Assembly (NCBI RefSeq): GCF_949769225.1
Contig: NZ_CATKPB010000004.1
Reading direction: 5' to 3' (one strand)
Source of the DNA: Peptoniphilus_A genitalis
GTDB taxonomy: Bacteria; Bacillota; Clostridia; Tissierellales; Peptoniphilaceae
DNA length: 64,000 bases
In this document: one piece after another, positions 25,401-33,004 of the stretch
Numbering within the stretch: position 1 is the first letter of the stretch
How the letters are laid out: each line of letters starts with the position of its first letter
Translations under genes and position numbers: made by a program
The notes under the pieces: generated by a model
Told to the model about the DNA's origin: nothing
Database searches by the model: none
What the model saw: the letters and a program-made list of their open reading frames with translations, nothing else

Positions 25401-26321
25401 TTATTTACTTATTTTTTCTAATTCTTTATATAATTTTTCTTGTTCTTCAGTTAAATCTTTAGGATTTACAATGTTAAAGACCACGTAAAGGTCTCCCACA
25501 TTTCCCTTAAGGTCCTTAAAGCCCTTAGAAGAAATCCTCATCTTGTTTCCACCAACAAAGCCTTGAGGAATCTTTAACTTTAACTTGCCACTAAGAGTTT
25601 CCACAGTCTTAGAAGATCCAAGAGCAGCTTCCCATGGATAGATGTTAACAGTCCTTGTCACATCAAGTCCATCTAGGACAAGATTTTTTTCGTCCTTGAT
25701 GTTGATCTTAAACAAGATATCTCCAGGAAGACCAAACTTTTCTCCCCTGACCTTGACCTTCTTGCCTCTAGTGATTCCAGCAGGGACTTTGACAGCAACA
25801 TCATATTCCTTTTGCTTGTAAGTTAGGGAAACATCCTTTGTAACACCTTCAAAGGCTTCTTTGATAGAAATAGAAAGTTCAGATTCAAACTTATTTCTAG
25901 CCTTCTTTTGAGACCTTCCCCTTCCCTTAGAAGAGAAATCTCCGAAGATGTCATTTATGTTAAAACCACCAGAGAAATTGCCGCCAGACTTAGAAGAACC
26001 AAAAATTGTTTCAAAGAAGTCTGAGAAATCTGCACCGCTTCCTCCTGTGGTATAAGTGTAACCATATTGAGAAGGGTCGAAATCATAACCAGATGAAAAA
26101 TCATAATTAGATCCAAAAGTATCATATTTTTTTCTCTTGTCAGGATCCGATAAGACCTCGTAGGCCTCAGAGACTTCCTTAAATTTTTCTGCAGCTGCCT
26201 CGTCGCCTTGGTTGACGTCGGGATGATATTTTTTCGCAAGCTTCCTATAAGCCTTCTTTATCTCCTTTTCATCTGCATCTTTAGAAACTCCAAGGATTTC
26301 ATAATAATCTTTGTATTTCAA
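25401..26321 (-). CDS. DnaJ-type co-chaperone without zinc finger (CbpA-like)
   Basis: A J-domain protein of 306 residues. The J domain covers 1-70 with the HPD motif in KKYHPDVNQGDEAA. A Gly/Phe/Ser-rich linker follows (about 75-135), then two beta-sandwich C-terminal domains. The four CxxCxGxG repeats of class A DnaJ are absent, so this is a class B, CbpA/DjlA-type partner of DnaK. The start is UUG at 26321 with GAGGAGG eight bases upstream. It is first in an operon with clpB, behind a 230-base leader, and presumably supplies substrates to the ClpB/DnaK system. Confidence 0.9.
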   Translation of the reverse strand: MKYKDYYEILGVSKDADEKEIKKAYRKLAKKYHPDVNQGDEAAAEKFKEVSEAYEVLSDPDKRKKYDTFGSNYDFSSGYDFDPSQYGYTYTTGGSGADFSDFFETIFGSSKSGGNFSGGFNINDIFGDFSSKGRGRSQKKARNKFESELSISIKEAFEGVTKDVSLTYKQKEYDVAVKVPAGITRGKKVKVRGEKFGLPGDILFKINIKDEKNLVLDGLDVTRTVNIYPWEAALGSSKTVETLSGKLKLKIPQGFVGGNKMRISSKGFKDLKGNVGDLYVVFNIVNPKDLTEEQEKLYKELEKISK

Positions 26322-26438
26322 AATGTAACCTCCTCATATATATAAACATTTAATCTCTCTCTAATTATATCCCAATAAAAAATATTGCAACATAATAGAA
26401 ATTAATTAAATGGATTTAAAAATAAGACTTTTATTTAA

Positions 26439-26504
26439 TTTCCATTTCCATTTCCATTTCCATTTCCATTTCCATTTCCATTTCCGTTTCCGTTTCCGTT
26501 TCCG
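26439..26504. repeat. hexanucleotide tandem repeat (TTTCCA)7(TTTCCG)4
   Basis: Eleven perfect 6-base units: seven TTTCCA (26439-26480) then four TTTCCG (26481-26504), with a single-base switch between the blocks. It lies in the predicted 5' leader of the dnaJ-like/clpB transcript (as CGGAAA/TGGAAA in RNA), about 115 bases before the start codon. A frame through it encodes only Phe-His/Phe-Arg and is not a gene. Confidence 0.95.
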
Positions 26505-26523
26505 TGAAATTAAAATAAAAATC

Positions 26524-26546
26524 ATAGTCAAATTTAGTTTGACTAT
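26524..26546 (-). other. hairpin at the 5' end of the dnaJ-like/clpB leader
   Basis: ATAGTCAAA and TTTGACTAT form a perfect 9-bp stem with a five-base loop. It begins only a few bases after the predicted transcription start, where such hairpins often protect mRNA from 5'-end decay. Confidence 0.5.
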
Positions 26547-26560
26547 CTTTGACTATCTAA

Positions 26561-26589
26561 ATTATACAACATCATTAGCACTCTTGCAA
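26561..26589 (-). promoter_or_regulatory. promoter of the dnaJ-like/clpB operon
   Basis: Minus strand TTGCAA (26589-26584), 17 bases, TATAAT (26566-26561). The -35 box sits inside the CIRCE-like element, so repressor binding would block RNA polymerase. Confidence 0.75.
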
Positions 26590-26601
26590 GTAGTCTGCTA
26601 A
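26575..26601. promoter_or_regulatory. CIRCE-like HrcA operator
   Basis: TTAGCACTC-N9-GTCTGCTAA: the left arm is the perfect CIRCE half-site, the spacer is exactly nine bases, and the right arm matches GAGTGCTAA at seven of nine positions. It overlaps the dnaJ-like/clpB promoter. HrcA is not encoded in this window. Confidence 0.78.
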
Positions 26602-26622
26602 TTTATTTTTAAAAATTTTTTA

Positions 26623-26651
26623 TTGCCTTGTTTTTATGAAAACGATATACT
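26623..26651 (+). promoter_or_regulatory. promoter of the glutamine-amidotransferase-fold lipoprotein gene
   Basis: Plus strand TTGCCT, 17 bases, TATACT, ending 44 bases before the ATG at 26696, with GAGAGGAG as ribosome binding site. Confidence 0.65.
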
Positions 26652-26695
26652 ATGAGTGTAAAACTAGAAAACAATATTTTAGAGAGGAGTAAACC

Positions 26696-27538
26696 ATGAA
26701 GAAACTAAACATTAAAAAAATATCTATCTACTTATCTTTTTTACTTGTATCAATGTTAGTATTTACAGCTTGTAGTAATAAAGATAATGCAGATGGTCCT
26801 ACAATTGCAGTTTCTTGGTCAACTGATGAAGTTGATAAAGATTCAAAGGATAAAGTAGATATAGACACTCAAATGTATGCTGACGCCTTAAGAAAAGCTG
26901 GTGCAAAAGTCGTATTTCTTAATGAAATGAAATCTCTTGAACAAGCTAAAGAAGAAATCAAAGATGTACAAGGCGTTGTCATAACAGGTGGCGATGACTT
27001 AAATCCTGCTTTATACAACGAAGAACCAATTCCTACTTTAGAAGATATTAATCCTAGAAGAGACGAATCCGATGTATTCTTACTTAAGGCTTTGTTAGAA
27101 GAAGATAAGCCTACATTAGCAACTTGCAGAGGAATGCAACTTACTAATGTTTTATCAGGTGGAACATTATATCAAGATATAATGGTACAACATCCAACTG
27201 ACATAATTCACAGAGATCCAGATAAAAAAGTTTTTGTGAAGCATGAAATTAATGTATTTCCTGACAACATTTTGGCTGAAGGATTCGGAAAAGCTGGTAA
27301 CGTAGAAGTTAACTCTTGGCACCACCAAGCAGTTAAAGATTTAGGAAAAAATTTAGAAGTTTTGGCAGAAGCTCCTGATGGTACTATCGAAGCAATAAGA
27401 AGAACTGATAAAAAATACTTCTTAGGCCTACAATTCCACCCAGAAGCAATGATAATGGAAGATAATAATAAAGACGCATTAAATCTTTATAAGACTTTCA
27501 TAGCAAAAGCACAAGAATTATCAAAAGAAACAAAATAA
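26696..27538 (+). CDS. secreted lipoprotein with class I glutamine amidotransferase (peptidase C26) fold
   Basis: The protein resembles gamma-glutamyl-GABA hydrolase (PuuD) and other C26 gamma-glutamyl hydrolases. The catalytic triad is visible: Cys144 in LATCRGMQL, and His248 with Glu250 in GLQFHPEA. The supporting motifs VVITGGDDLNPALY and NSWHHQAV fit the family. Unlike PuuD, which is cytoplasmic, it starts with a signal peptide and lipobox (VFTACSN, Cys26), so it should act on the outer face of the membrane. A role in trimming gamma-glutamyl peptides or folate polyglutamate for a glutamate fermenter is a reasonable guess. It is monocistronic, with promoter and terminator. Confidence 0.85.
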   Translation: MKKLNIKKISIYLSFLLVSMLVFTACSNKDNADGPTIAVSWSTDEVDKDSKDKVDIDTQMYADALRKAGAKVVFLNEMKSLEQAKEEIKDVQGVVITGGDDLNPALYNEEPIPTLEDINPRRDESDVFLLKALLEEDKPTLATCRGMQLTNVLSGGTLYQDIMVQHPTDIIHRDPDKKVFVKHEINVFPDNILAEGFGKAGNVEVNSWHHQAVKDLGKNLEVLAEAPDGTIEAIRRTDKKYFLGLQFHPEAMIMEDNNKDALNLYKTFIAKAQELSKETK

Positions 27539-27566
27539 TTTTATTATTCTAGTTTTACAAAAATAC

Positions 27567-27595
27567 AGAGGAGCAAATTAGCTCCTCTTTCTTAT
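27567..27595 (+). terminator. terminator after the C26 lipoprotein gene
   Basis: AGAGGAGC-AAATTA-GCTCCTCT, a perfect 8-bp stem, followed by TTTCTTATT. Confidence 0.8.
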
Positions 27596-27755
27596 TAATT
27601 TTTATTATTTTATTCCCTTCTATACTCAAAAGTTTTGAAAATTTTTTTAAATTTCACAAAATATTTTTAAAATTTTTATTGTCTTATTCGTGTTACTATG
27701 TTAAACTGATAACAGATTATTTAATACACTTTTTTAATTAAATTCCTTTTTACTC

Positions 27756-27781
27756 GCCGAGATTGTCTCGGCAATTTTTTT
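27756..27781 (+). terminator. orphan intrinsic terminator
   Basis: GCCGAGA-TTG-TCTCGGC, a perfect 7-bp stem, is followed by AATTTTTTTG. No gene lies between the previous terminator (27595) and this one. It may end a small RNA of under 150 bases, or be a leftover. I see no convincing promoter. Confidence 0.7.
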
Positions 27782-27845
27782 GCCCTTTTTTTAGTCAATT
27801 TAAAATTAATTCCATTTGTATATCATTTGTAAAAATGATAAAATG

Positions 27846-27947
27846 AACTTACCATAAAGAGAAGGCGAGAGACAAGCTCATCGACCCTTCAGCAACCTAC
27901 TATGAGGCAAGGTGCTAATGCTTGTATGATGGATACATATTAATCTT
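27846..27947 (+). promoter_or_regulatory. SAM-I riboswitch aptamer (candidate)
   Basis: The sequence AAGAGAAGGCGAGAGAC, then AAGCTCATCGACC, CTTCAGCAACC, and after a short P3 hairpin AAGGTGCTAAT follows the SAM-I core (compare AAGAGAAG, CTTCAGCAACC and AAGGTGCTAAA of B. subtilis yitJ). GAAG and CTTC close P2. A terminator follows, and GATGGAT (27928-27934) can pair with its 5' arm as antiterminator. I could not find a strong P1 helix, so it may be a divergent copy. Confidence 0.75.
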
Positions 27948-27976
27948 GCATCCATCTTTCGATGGGTGCTTTTTTC
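27948..27976 (+). terminator. terminator of the SAM-I expression platform
   Basis: GCATCCATC-TTTC-GATGGGTGC forms a 9-bp stem with one wobble, followed by TTTTTTC. It lies 28 bases before the 28004 start codon. Confidence 0.85.
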
Positions 27977-28003
27977 TTCTCTAAATTTAAAGGAGGAGTT
28001 TAT

Positions 28004-28306
28004 ATGTTAATGGAAGTTTATTATGAACATTATCGAGAAAATTGTAAGGGCGCTTATTGGGAAGAACCCATTTCTATTCCCTATGGAGTTTATGATAGGG
28101 ATAGGAAGGCTAGGAACTCATTTTATGGCTACTTAACATCTAAGGGTTTTAAGTGTGTCACTTGGAACAATGATTATCCCCTTATACTTGTCAACACAGA
28201 GCTTAAACGCTTTGGTCTAATCTACCGCGCCTGCGCTCATAAGTGCGTGGACTCTAGAAATTATACAATACAAGAGTTCAAGGATGAGGTTCTAAATATT
28301 AAATAA
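28004..28306 (+). CDS. unknown 100-residue protein behind a SAM-I riboswitch
   Basis: I do not recognise this protein. It starts at the ATG at 28004 with AAAGGAGGAG upstream; an in-frame ATG at 27962 lies inside the terminator stem and is not used. It is soluble, rich in Tyr (about ten residues) and in Arg/Lys, with four Cys spread along the chain (NCKGAYW, FKCVTW, ACAHKC) and no signal or membrane segment. The AHKC and RAC spacing could bind a metal, but this is speculation. It is alone between a SAM riboswitch and a terminator, so it should be made when S-adenosylmethionine is low. That suggests a role tied to methionine or sulfur. Confidence 0.7.
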   Translation: MLMEVYYEHYRENCKGAYWEEPISIPYGVYDRDRKARNSFYGYLTSKGFKCVTWNNDYPLILVNTELKRFGLIYRACAHKCVDSRNYTIQEFKDEVLNIK

Positions 28307-28392
28307 ATTTTTTAATTCATCTCATAAGCCTATGTGATTTTTATGAGTCAAAACTTGTTTTGAGACGACATTGTTTTATGAGTGGGCATAAA

Positions 28393-28427
28393 GATAAAAA
28401 GAGAGGAAGTAAATAATCTACTTCCTC
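28393..28427 (-). terminator. terminator after the CBS-domain membrane protein gene
   Basis: On the minus strand GAGGAAGTA and TACTTCCTC pair (9 bp, seven-base loop), followed by TCTTTTTATC. Confidence 0.75.
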
Positions 28428-28451
28428 TTATCACTCTTTAATATTAAAATA

Positions 28452-28487
28452 CCCCTAGTTCTTCTGGACCTAGGGGCATTTTTTTAT
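28452..28487 (+). terminator. terminator after the SAM-I-controlled gene
   Basis: CCCCTAG and CTAGGGG enclose a short inner stem, and CATTTTTTTA follows on the plus strand. The two convergent transcripts each run through the other's hairpin. Confidence 0.75.
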
Positions 28488-28488
28488 T

Positions 28489-29841
28489 TTATGAATTGAA
28501 TTCTTTGTATTCTCTTTTGGCTTCTTCTTGTTCTTCTGGTATTACTTTGATGCTGGCTTTTATTATTCTTTTTTCTGCTACTGCTAGCTCTGTCAAGATG
28601 CAGCCGCCTGCCTTGACGCTAAGTTTTTTCTTTTGTTTTTCGTCTGGTATAAAGCCAAGCTTTTCTATTATCAAGCCAGAGATTGTCTCGTGGTTTTCTG
28701 AATATAGGGATAGGCCAAGGGCATCGTTTATGTCTTCTATGTCCATGGATCCGTCTACTATATATTCGTTTTCGCCAATTTTTTCTACGCTGTGGTCTTC
28801 CTTGTCGTACTCGTCTTCGATTTCTCCAACTATTTCTTCTACTATGTCTTCTACTGTTACCATGCCTGAGAAGCCTCCGTACTCGTCAATTAGGATTGCT
28901 ACGTAGTTTTTGGATGCTTGAAGTTCCTTTAGAAGCATGTCAATTTTTTTGGTTTCTGGTACATAGTAAGGTGACTTGATACAGTTGTCCAAGTTTATGG
29001 ACTCGTAATCATTTTTTGCGTATTCAACAAAGAGGTCCTTGATGTAAACTGTTCCCAGGATATTGTCTGTGTTCTCACGATAGACTGGCATCCTTGAGTA
29101 ACCCATCTTCAAGACTTCTGTTATTGTTTCTGTTGTGAACTCGTCGTAGTCTAGCATGTAAATGGATGTCCTTGGTGTCATAATTTCATATGCCAACTTG
29201 TCGTCAAAGTCCATTATGTTAACTATCATTTCTTCCCCAGCTGAGTTGATTACTCCTTGTTGGGTTGAAACTTTTATATAGGATTTTAATTCTTCTTCTG
29301 AAATTTTTTCTTCTACGTCCTCTGAATATTTTCCCATAATCTTTAATACTATTACTGTTGAAACTGATAATAATTTTACAAAGGGATAAAATATTTTTGA
29401 GGCAAAGGCAATTGCACCTGATGACTTGAGGGCAACTTTTTCTGAATTTTGTAGGGCAATTCTCTTTGGCACTAGTTCTCCAAAAACAAGTGTTATATAG
29501 GATAGGGCTAGAGTCACCAAAATAAAGGCTACTGTGCCACCATAGGGTATCCCGTATCCTCTTAAAAATTCTCCAAATACTTTTGAGATAGAAGTTGCTG
29601 CAGATCCAGATGAGAAAAATCCTGCCAAGGTTATTGCAACTTGGATTGTGGATAAAAATCTCGTTTGATCTTCTGAGATATCTAAAAGAGTCTTCGCTCT
29701 CTTGTCTCCATCTTCTGCCATTTCTTTTATCTTGTTGTTGTTTACTGAAACCATTGCCATTTCAGCTGACGCAAAAAATGCGTTAATGCTTGTAAGTATT
29801 GCTATTAATATGAGCTTAGCCCACAAGGCGCCATCGTCCAT
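28489..29841 (-). CDS. CorC/HlyC-type membrane protein with DUF21 and CBS domains
   Basis: A 450-residue member of the CNNM/CorB family linked to Mg2+ (or Co2+) transport. The N-terminal DUF21 domain (about 1-190) has four hydrophobic helices and the motif NAFFASAEMAMVSV. Two CBS domains follow (about 205-330), with MTPRTSIYMLDYDE and ILIDEYGGFSGMVTVEDIVEEIVGEIEDEYD. The C-terminal CorC_HlyC domain ends the protein. I start at the ATG at 29841, with GGAGG eight bases upstream, rather than 15 bases earlier. It is monocistronic. Old names such as hemolysin rest on weak evidence. Confidence 0.9.
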   Translation of the reverse strand: MDDGALWAKLILIAILTSINAFFASAEMAMVSVNNNKIKEMAEDGDKRAKTLLDISEDQTRFLSTIQVAITLAGFFSSGSAATSISKVFGEFLRGYGIPYGGTVAFILVTLALSYITLVFGELVPKRIALQNSEKVALKSSGAIAFASKIFYPFVKLLSVSTVIVLKIMGKYSEDVEEKISEEELKSYIKVSTQQGVINSAGEEMIVNIMDFDDKLAYEIMTPRTSIYMLDYDEFTTETITEVLKMGYSRMPVYRENTDNILGTVYIKDLFVEYAKNDYESINLDNCIKSPYYVPETKKIDMLLKELQASKNYVAILIDEYGGFSGMVTVEDIVEEIVGEIEDEYDKEDHSVEKIGENEYIVDGSMDIEDINDALGLSLYSENHETISGLIIEKLGFIPDEKQKKKLSVKAGGCILTELAVAEKRIIKASIKVIPEEQEEAKREYKEFNS

Positions 29842-30000
29842 AAAATCTTCCTCCATTATCTTTTTGATTAATTATATCAAAGAATTTATATTTGTGACAA
29901 TAAAATAATTAATCTTATCAAGCTTTTTAGCTAATTTCTAAGGTTTAAGAATTTCCTCCTGTGGTATGAATTATTTATAGACTAAGATTGGAGGTCTTGA

Positions 30001-30609
30001 ATGAAAAAATTAAAAAGAAGCTTGTTTATAATTTTACTTATTGGTCTAGCCCTCTTTGCTGCCTTCTTCTATGGCAAGAGACAAATGAAAAGTGAGATGG
30101 AGCCAGAGATTACTTCTAGCTTAATTTACAACAAGTTGGTTTCTGCCAAGGAGCTGACAACTTTAAAGTATCACTACACAAACATGGGCCACTTTGAAAA
30201 TCAAAATACCTTTTACGGTTACAAGGTCCCCTTCACTTCTAAGGAGTTTATTGTTTCCTACGAAGGACTTATCAATGCTGGCATAGATCTTGACAAGATG
30301 AAGGTTGATGTAGGCGACAAATCTATTGAGATAAAAATTCCACCAGCAGAGATTTTGAGCCACGAAATTTATGAGGACTCCCTAAAGGTTTATGACGAGA
30401 GGGAATCTATTTTTAACAGGATTGATATCGAAGACTACAACGACTTCTCCAAGGATCAAAAGACTGAAATAGAAAAGAGGGCAATAAAAAAAGGCCTCTT
30501 AAAAGAAGCTGACGAGGAATCAAAGAAAGCAATTCAAGAAATTCTTGGGGCAGACACAATTTTAAGCAAGTACGACATAAAAATCATAAGAGATGAAAAT
30601 TTAAAATAA
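30001..30609 (+). CDS. DUF4230 family membrane-anchored protein
   Basis: A 202-residue protein with one N-terminal membrane helix (about residues 6-25, FIILLIGLALFAAFFYG) and an extracellular domain. The block KELTTLKYHYTNMGHFENQ, followed by GLINAGIDLDKMKVDVGDKSIEIKIP, matches DUF4230. The family function is unknown. The ATG at 30001 follows TTGGAGGT. It shares a bidirectional terminator with the converging gene at 30651. Confidence 0.8.
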   Translation: MKKLKRSLFIILLIGLALFAAFFYGKRQMKSEMEPEITSSLIYNKLVSAKELTTLKYHYTNMGHFENQNTFYGYKVPFTSKEFIVSYEGLINAGIDLDKMKVDVGDKSIEIKIPPAEILSHEIYEDSLKVYDERESIFNRIDIEDYNDFSKDQKTEIEKRAIKKGLLKEADEESKKAIQEILGADTILSKYDIKIIRDENLK

Positions 30610-30612
30610 AAA

Positions 30613-30650
30613 AATAGAAGGGCTTTCTACTCGAAGGCCCCTCTTCTCTT
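30613..30650. terminator. bidirectional terminator between 30609 and 30651
   Basis: AGAAGGGC..GGCCCCTCTTCT forms an imperfect hairpin. The plus strand continues CTCTTTTAG and the minus strand TATTTTTTTATTTT, so it can serve both convergent genes. Confidence 0.7.
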
Positions 30651-31703
30651 TTAGCTTTCTAATAATTTTTTTACTTCTTCAATCTTTACTTCATCTAGGC
30701 TCTTGTATTTCCAATCTGGATTATTGTCCTTGTCTATCATCTTATACCTAATTCCCTCTTGCATCTCGCCAACCTCTAGGGAGTATTTTAAAATTTTTTG
30801 GTCTAGGTCCACAGTTTCTACATAGGTCAAGTCCTTGCCAATAAAATATTTTTCAAACTGCAAAGCCAACATAAATTGGGATTTGCCCCTTAGGTCTTTT
30901 AAGATATCTGATGCAAATTCATCTTCCTTGTTGTCCTCTAGTTTTTCATAAATTTCAGCTATAGTTTCTCCTGAGAAATATTTTTCTATTTTATCAGCAT
31001 TTTTCTCAACAAGGGTCTCGTGAATTTCCTTTTTATATTTTTCTGCTTCTTCTCTTAACTTACCGATTAATTCATGGTCCCTAAAATTTTCTGATAATTC
31101 AAAAAACTTTTCTCTTATCTTTTCATAATCTTTTGAGTCAATATATACATGAGCAAGTCCATGCTTAATCAAGTCTGGGGATGCTAGACTTCCTCCACAG
31201 AGTCCTAGGTATTGTCCAAGAGCTTGAGGCAAGCTAGAGATAAATTTCCCCACACCTACATCGGGTACAAAGCCTAGCCTTGTTTCTGGCATTGCCCATT
31301 TTACTGTCTCGTCACAAATGATAAAGTCAGAGTTTATGCTTATTCCAATTCCACCACCCATGACTATTCCCTTCCAATAAGAAACAATAGGTTTTTTATA
31401 AGAGGCAACATACTTGTCTAGGTCAAACTCTTTGACAAAGAGCTCGTCCTTATCCTGGCACTCATCATTGATAATAAAATCATTGTATAGGTGGACCAAG
31501 TCGCCACCAGAACAGAATCCCTTAGAAGACTTACTTTCGAAGAGGATAGCCCTTATTCCATCATCTTTTTCCCATTTTTCTAAAATATTTCTTATATCCT
31601 TTACCATCTTTAAGTTGATAGCATTTATTTTTTTTGGCCTATTAAAATAAATTATTCCAACATTTTTTATCACTTTGCTTATTATAAAGTCATCTTTTTT
31701 CAT
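30651..31703 (-). CDS. enoyl-CoA hydratase-superfamily protein, 3-hydroxyisobutyryl-CoA hydrolase-like
   Basis: A 350-residue crotonase-fold protein. The oxyanion-hole segments are SKGFCSGGDLVHLY and GGGIGISINSDFIICDETVKWAMPETRLGFVPDVG. The pattern PETxxGxxPDVGxxxxL/ISSLP and the length (about 350, not 260) fit the 3-hydroxyisobutyryl-CoA hydrolase subgroup (ECH_2). The enzyme releases CoA in valine breakdown. No other valine genes are nearby, so another acyl-CoA substrate is possible. The ATG at 31703 follows TGGTGATAAG. Confidence 0.85.
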   Translation of the reverse strand: MKKDDFIISKVIKNVGIIYFNRPKKINAINLKMVKDIRNILEKWEKDDGIRAILFESKSSKGFCSGGDLVHLYNDFIINDECQDKDELFVKEFDLDKYVASYKKPIVSYWKGIVMGGGIGISINSDFIICDETVKWAMPETRLGFVPDVGVGKFISSLPQALGQYLGLCGGSLASPDLIKHGLAHVYIDSKDYEKIREKFFELSENFRDHELIGKLREEAEKYKKEIHETLVEKNADKIEKYFSGETIAEIYEKLEDNKEDEFASDILKDLRGKSQFMLALQFEKYFIGKDLTYVETVDLDQKILKYSLEVGEMQEGIRYKMIDKDNNPDWKYKSLDEVKIEEVKKLLES

Positions 31704-31793
31704 CTTATCACCATCTTTTTGATTTTGCTTAATATGTACCCTATTGATAGATAAAGAATTGATGATTATAATCTACAATAAATTTCTAAAAAA

Positions 31794-32786
31794 TTAATAT
31801 TCTATCTTGTTTTCAAATATAAATTTTAAAATTATATAGTAGATTAGGAAAAAAACTCCTGCAAGAGGCCAAACAATCCAGGACCTATCCCAATTATTTG
31901 TCAAAAAGGAATATGCCAAGTAGATTCCTGTTGCGGCAATCCAATAAATTAAACAGAAAGGTCCCAGCTTCCCCTTTAATTTTTTATTTTTCTTACTATA
32001 GTCTCCCTCTTCCAAAATCGCATTGATTGAATTCATAAAAGTATTTGCCCTAATCAAAAGATTTACTCCAATAGCTATAAGAAAAAGCATTACAACTACT
32101 GAGATCATCATAGACATATCTTCCACTGAGAAAATCATCCCAATAAAAATAGGAATAACTGATGCCACTAAGAGCAAAACTCCAAGTATATTGTCTCTGG
32201 CATAGGCATCGTGGATTTTTTCTGCCCTATCTCTTGCCATTCCATCAACACCATAGGCTGTATCTATGCCTTCATTTTCTATAAATTCATATTTTTTTAA
32301 TTTCATAGCTTCCCTTATAAATATTCCAAGGGCTCCAATTACAAATAAAAACAAAACTGTAAGAGAGATTCCATCTACTACATTTTCTGGAACTGATATG
32401 AGGTTACTTTCATAAGCTTGTGATAAAAGTAATAAAGTTACAGGTGAAATTACACAAAGGGAAACTCCAAAGGCAATATTTCTGCCAGAAACTTCTTTTA
32501 AATCTAGATATTCATTTGCTTCTTCCATGCTAAGTTTTATTAACTTTTTATCTTCCCCAAAATCTTCTTCTGAGAACTCTAGGTCTTCAATTTCATCTTT
32601 AATAAAATAGTCCGTTGTAACTCCAAAAATTCTACTTAATTTTAAGATTTTTTCCATATCGGGTACTGCTTGGGCACTTTCGTATTTTGAAATAGACTGC
32701 CTGCTCACACCAAGTTTTTCTGCAAGTTCTTCTTGAGACCAAGAATTTTTCTTCCTAAGATTCATAATTTTATCTCCTAAAATCAT
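31794..32786 (-). CDS. XRE-family regulator with C-terminal membrane domain
   Basis: A 330-residue protein with an N-terminal Cro/C1 helix-turn-helix (residues 8-65: SWSQEELAEKLGVSRQSISKYESAQAVPDM), a short linker, and about six hydrophobic segments from residue 100 on. Such proteins are common in Firmicutes and may sense the membrane or cell envelope. The ATG at 32786 has AGGAGGTAGGACT upstream. Its target is unknown; no gene shares its operon. The upstream 200 bases hold AT-rich DNA with an imperfect inverted repeat around AGCAATCTATAAATTTG and CAAATTGCT, possibly its own operator. Confidence 0.82.
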   Translation of the reverse strand: MILGDKIMNLRKKNSWSQEELAEKLGVSRQSISKYESAQAVPDMEKILKLSRIFGVTTDYFIKDEIEDLEFSEEDFGEDKKLIKLSMEEANEYLDLKEVSGRNIAFGVSLCVISPVTLLLLSQAYESNLISVPENVVDGISLTVLFLFVIGALGIFIREAMKLKKYEFIENEGIDTAYGVDGMARDRAEKIHDAYARDNILGVLLLVASVIPIFIGMIFSVEDMSMMISVVVMLFLIAIGVNLLIRANTFMNSINAILEEGDYSKKNKKLKGKLGPFCLIYWIAATGIYLAYSFLTNNWDRSWIVWPLAGVFFLIYYIILKFIFENKIEY

Positions 32787-32970
32787 AGTCCTACCTCCTT
32801 TTCTATTTGAATTTTATATATTTTTAGAGTAGCAATCTATAAATTTGACTTTGCAATTTGTAAACTCGCAGTTGCAAATCCGCTAAAAGCCAACTTTTTT
32901 ATATTTTACAAATTGCTATTCAAGAGATTGTATATTTTTAATAAGAATATGTAAATTTTTGTAATTTTGG

Positions 32971-33000
32971 GCAATAAAAATCCCGACTTGTGTCAGGATT
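32971..33000 (-). terminator. terminator after the cytidylate-kinase-like gene
   Basis: AATCCTGAC-ACAA-GTCGGGATT forms a 9-bp stem with one wobble on the minus strand, followed by TTTATTG. Confidence 0.75.
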
Positions 33001-33004
33001 AAAA

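Noticed and set aside
26410..26601. Plus-strand ORF of 63 codons with alternating Phe-His and Phe-Arg
   Set aside because: It is the translation of the hexanucleotide repeat in the chaperone leader; it has no ribosome binding site and runs into the CIRCE-like site.
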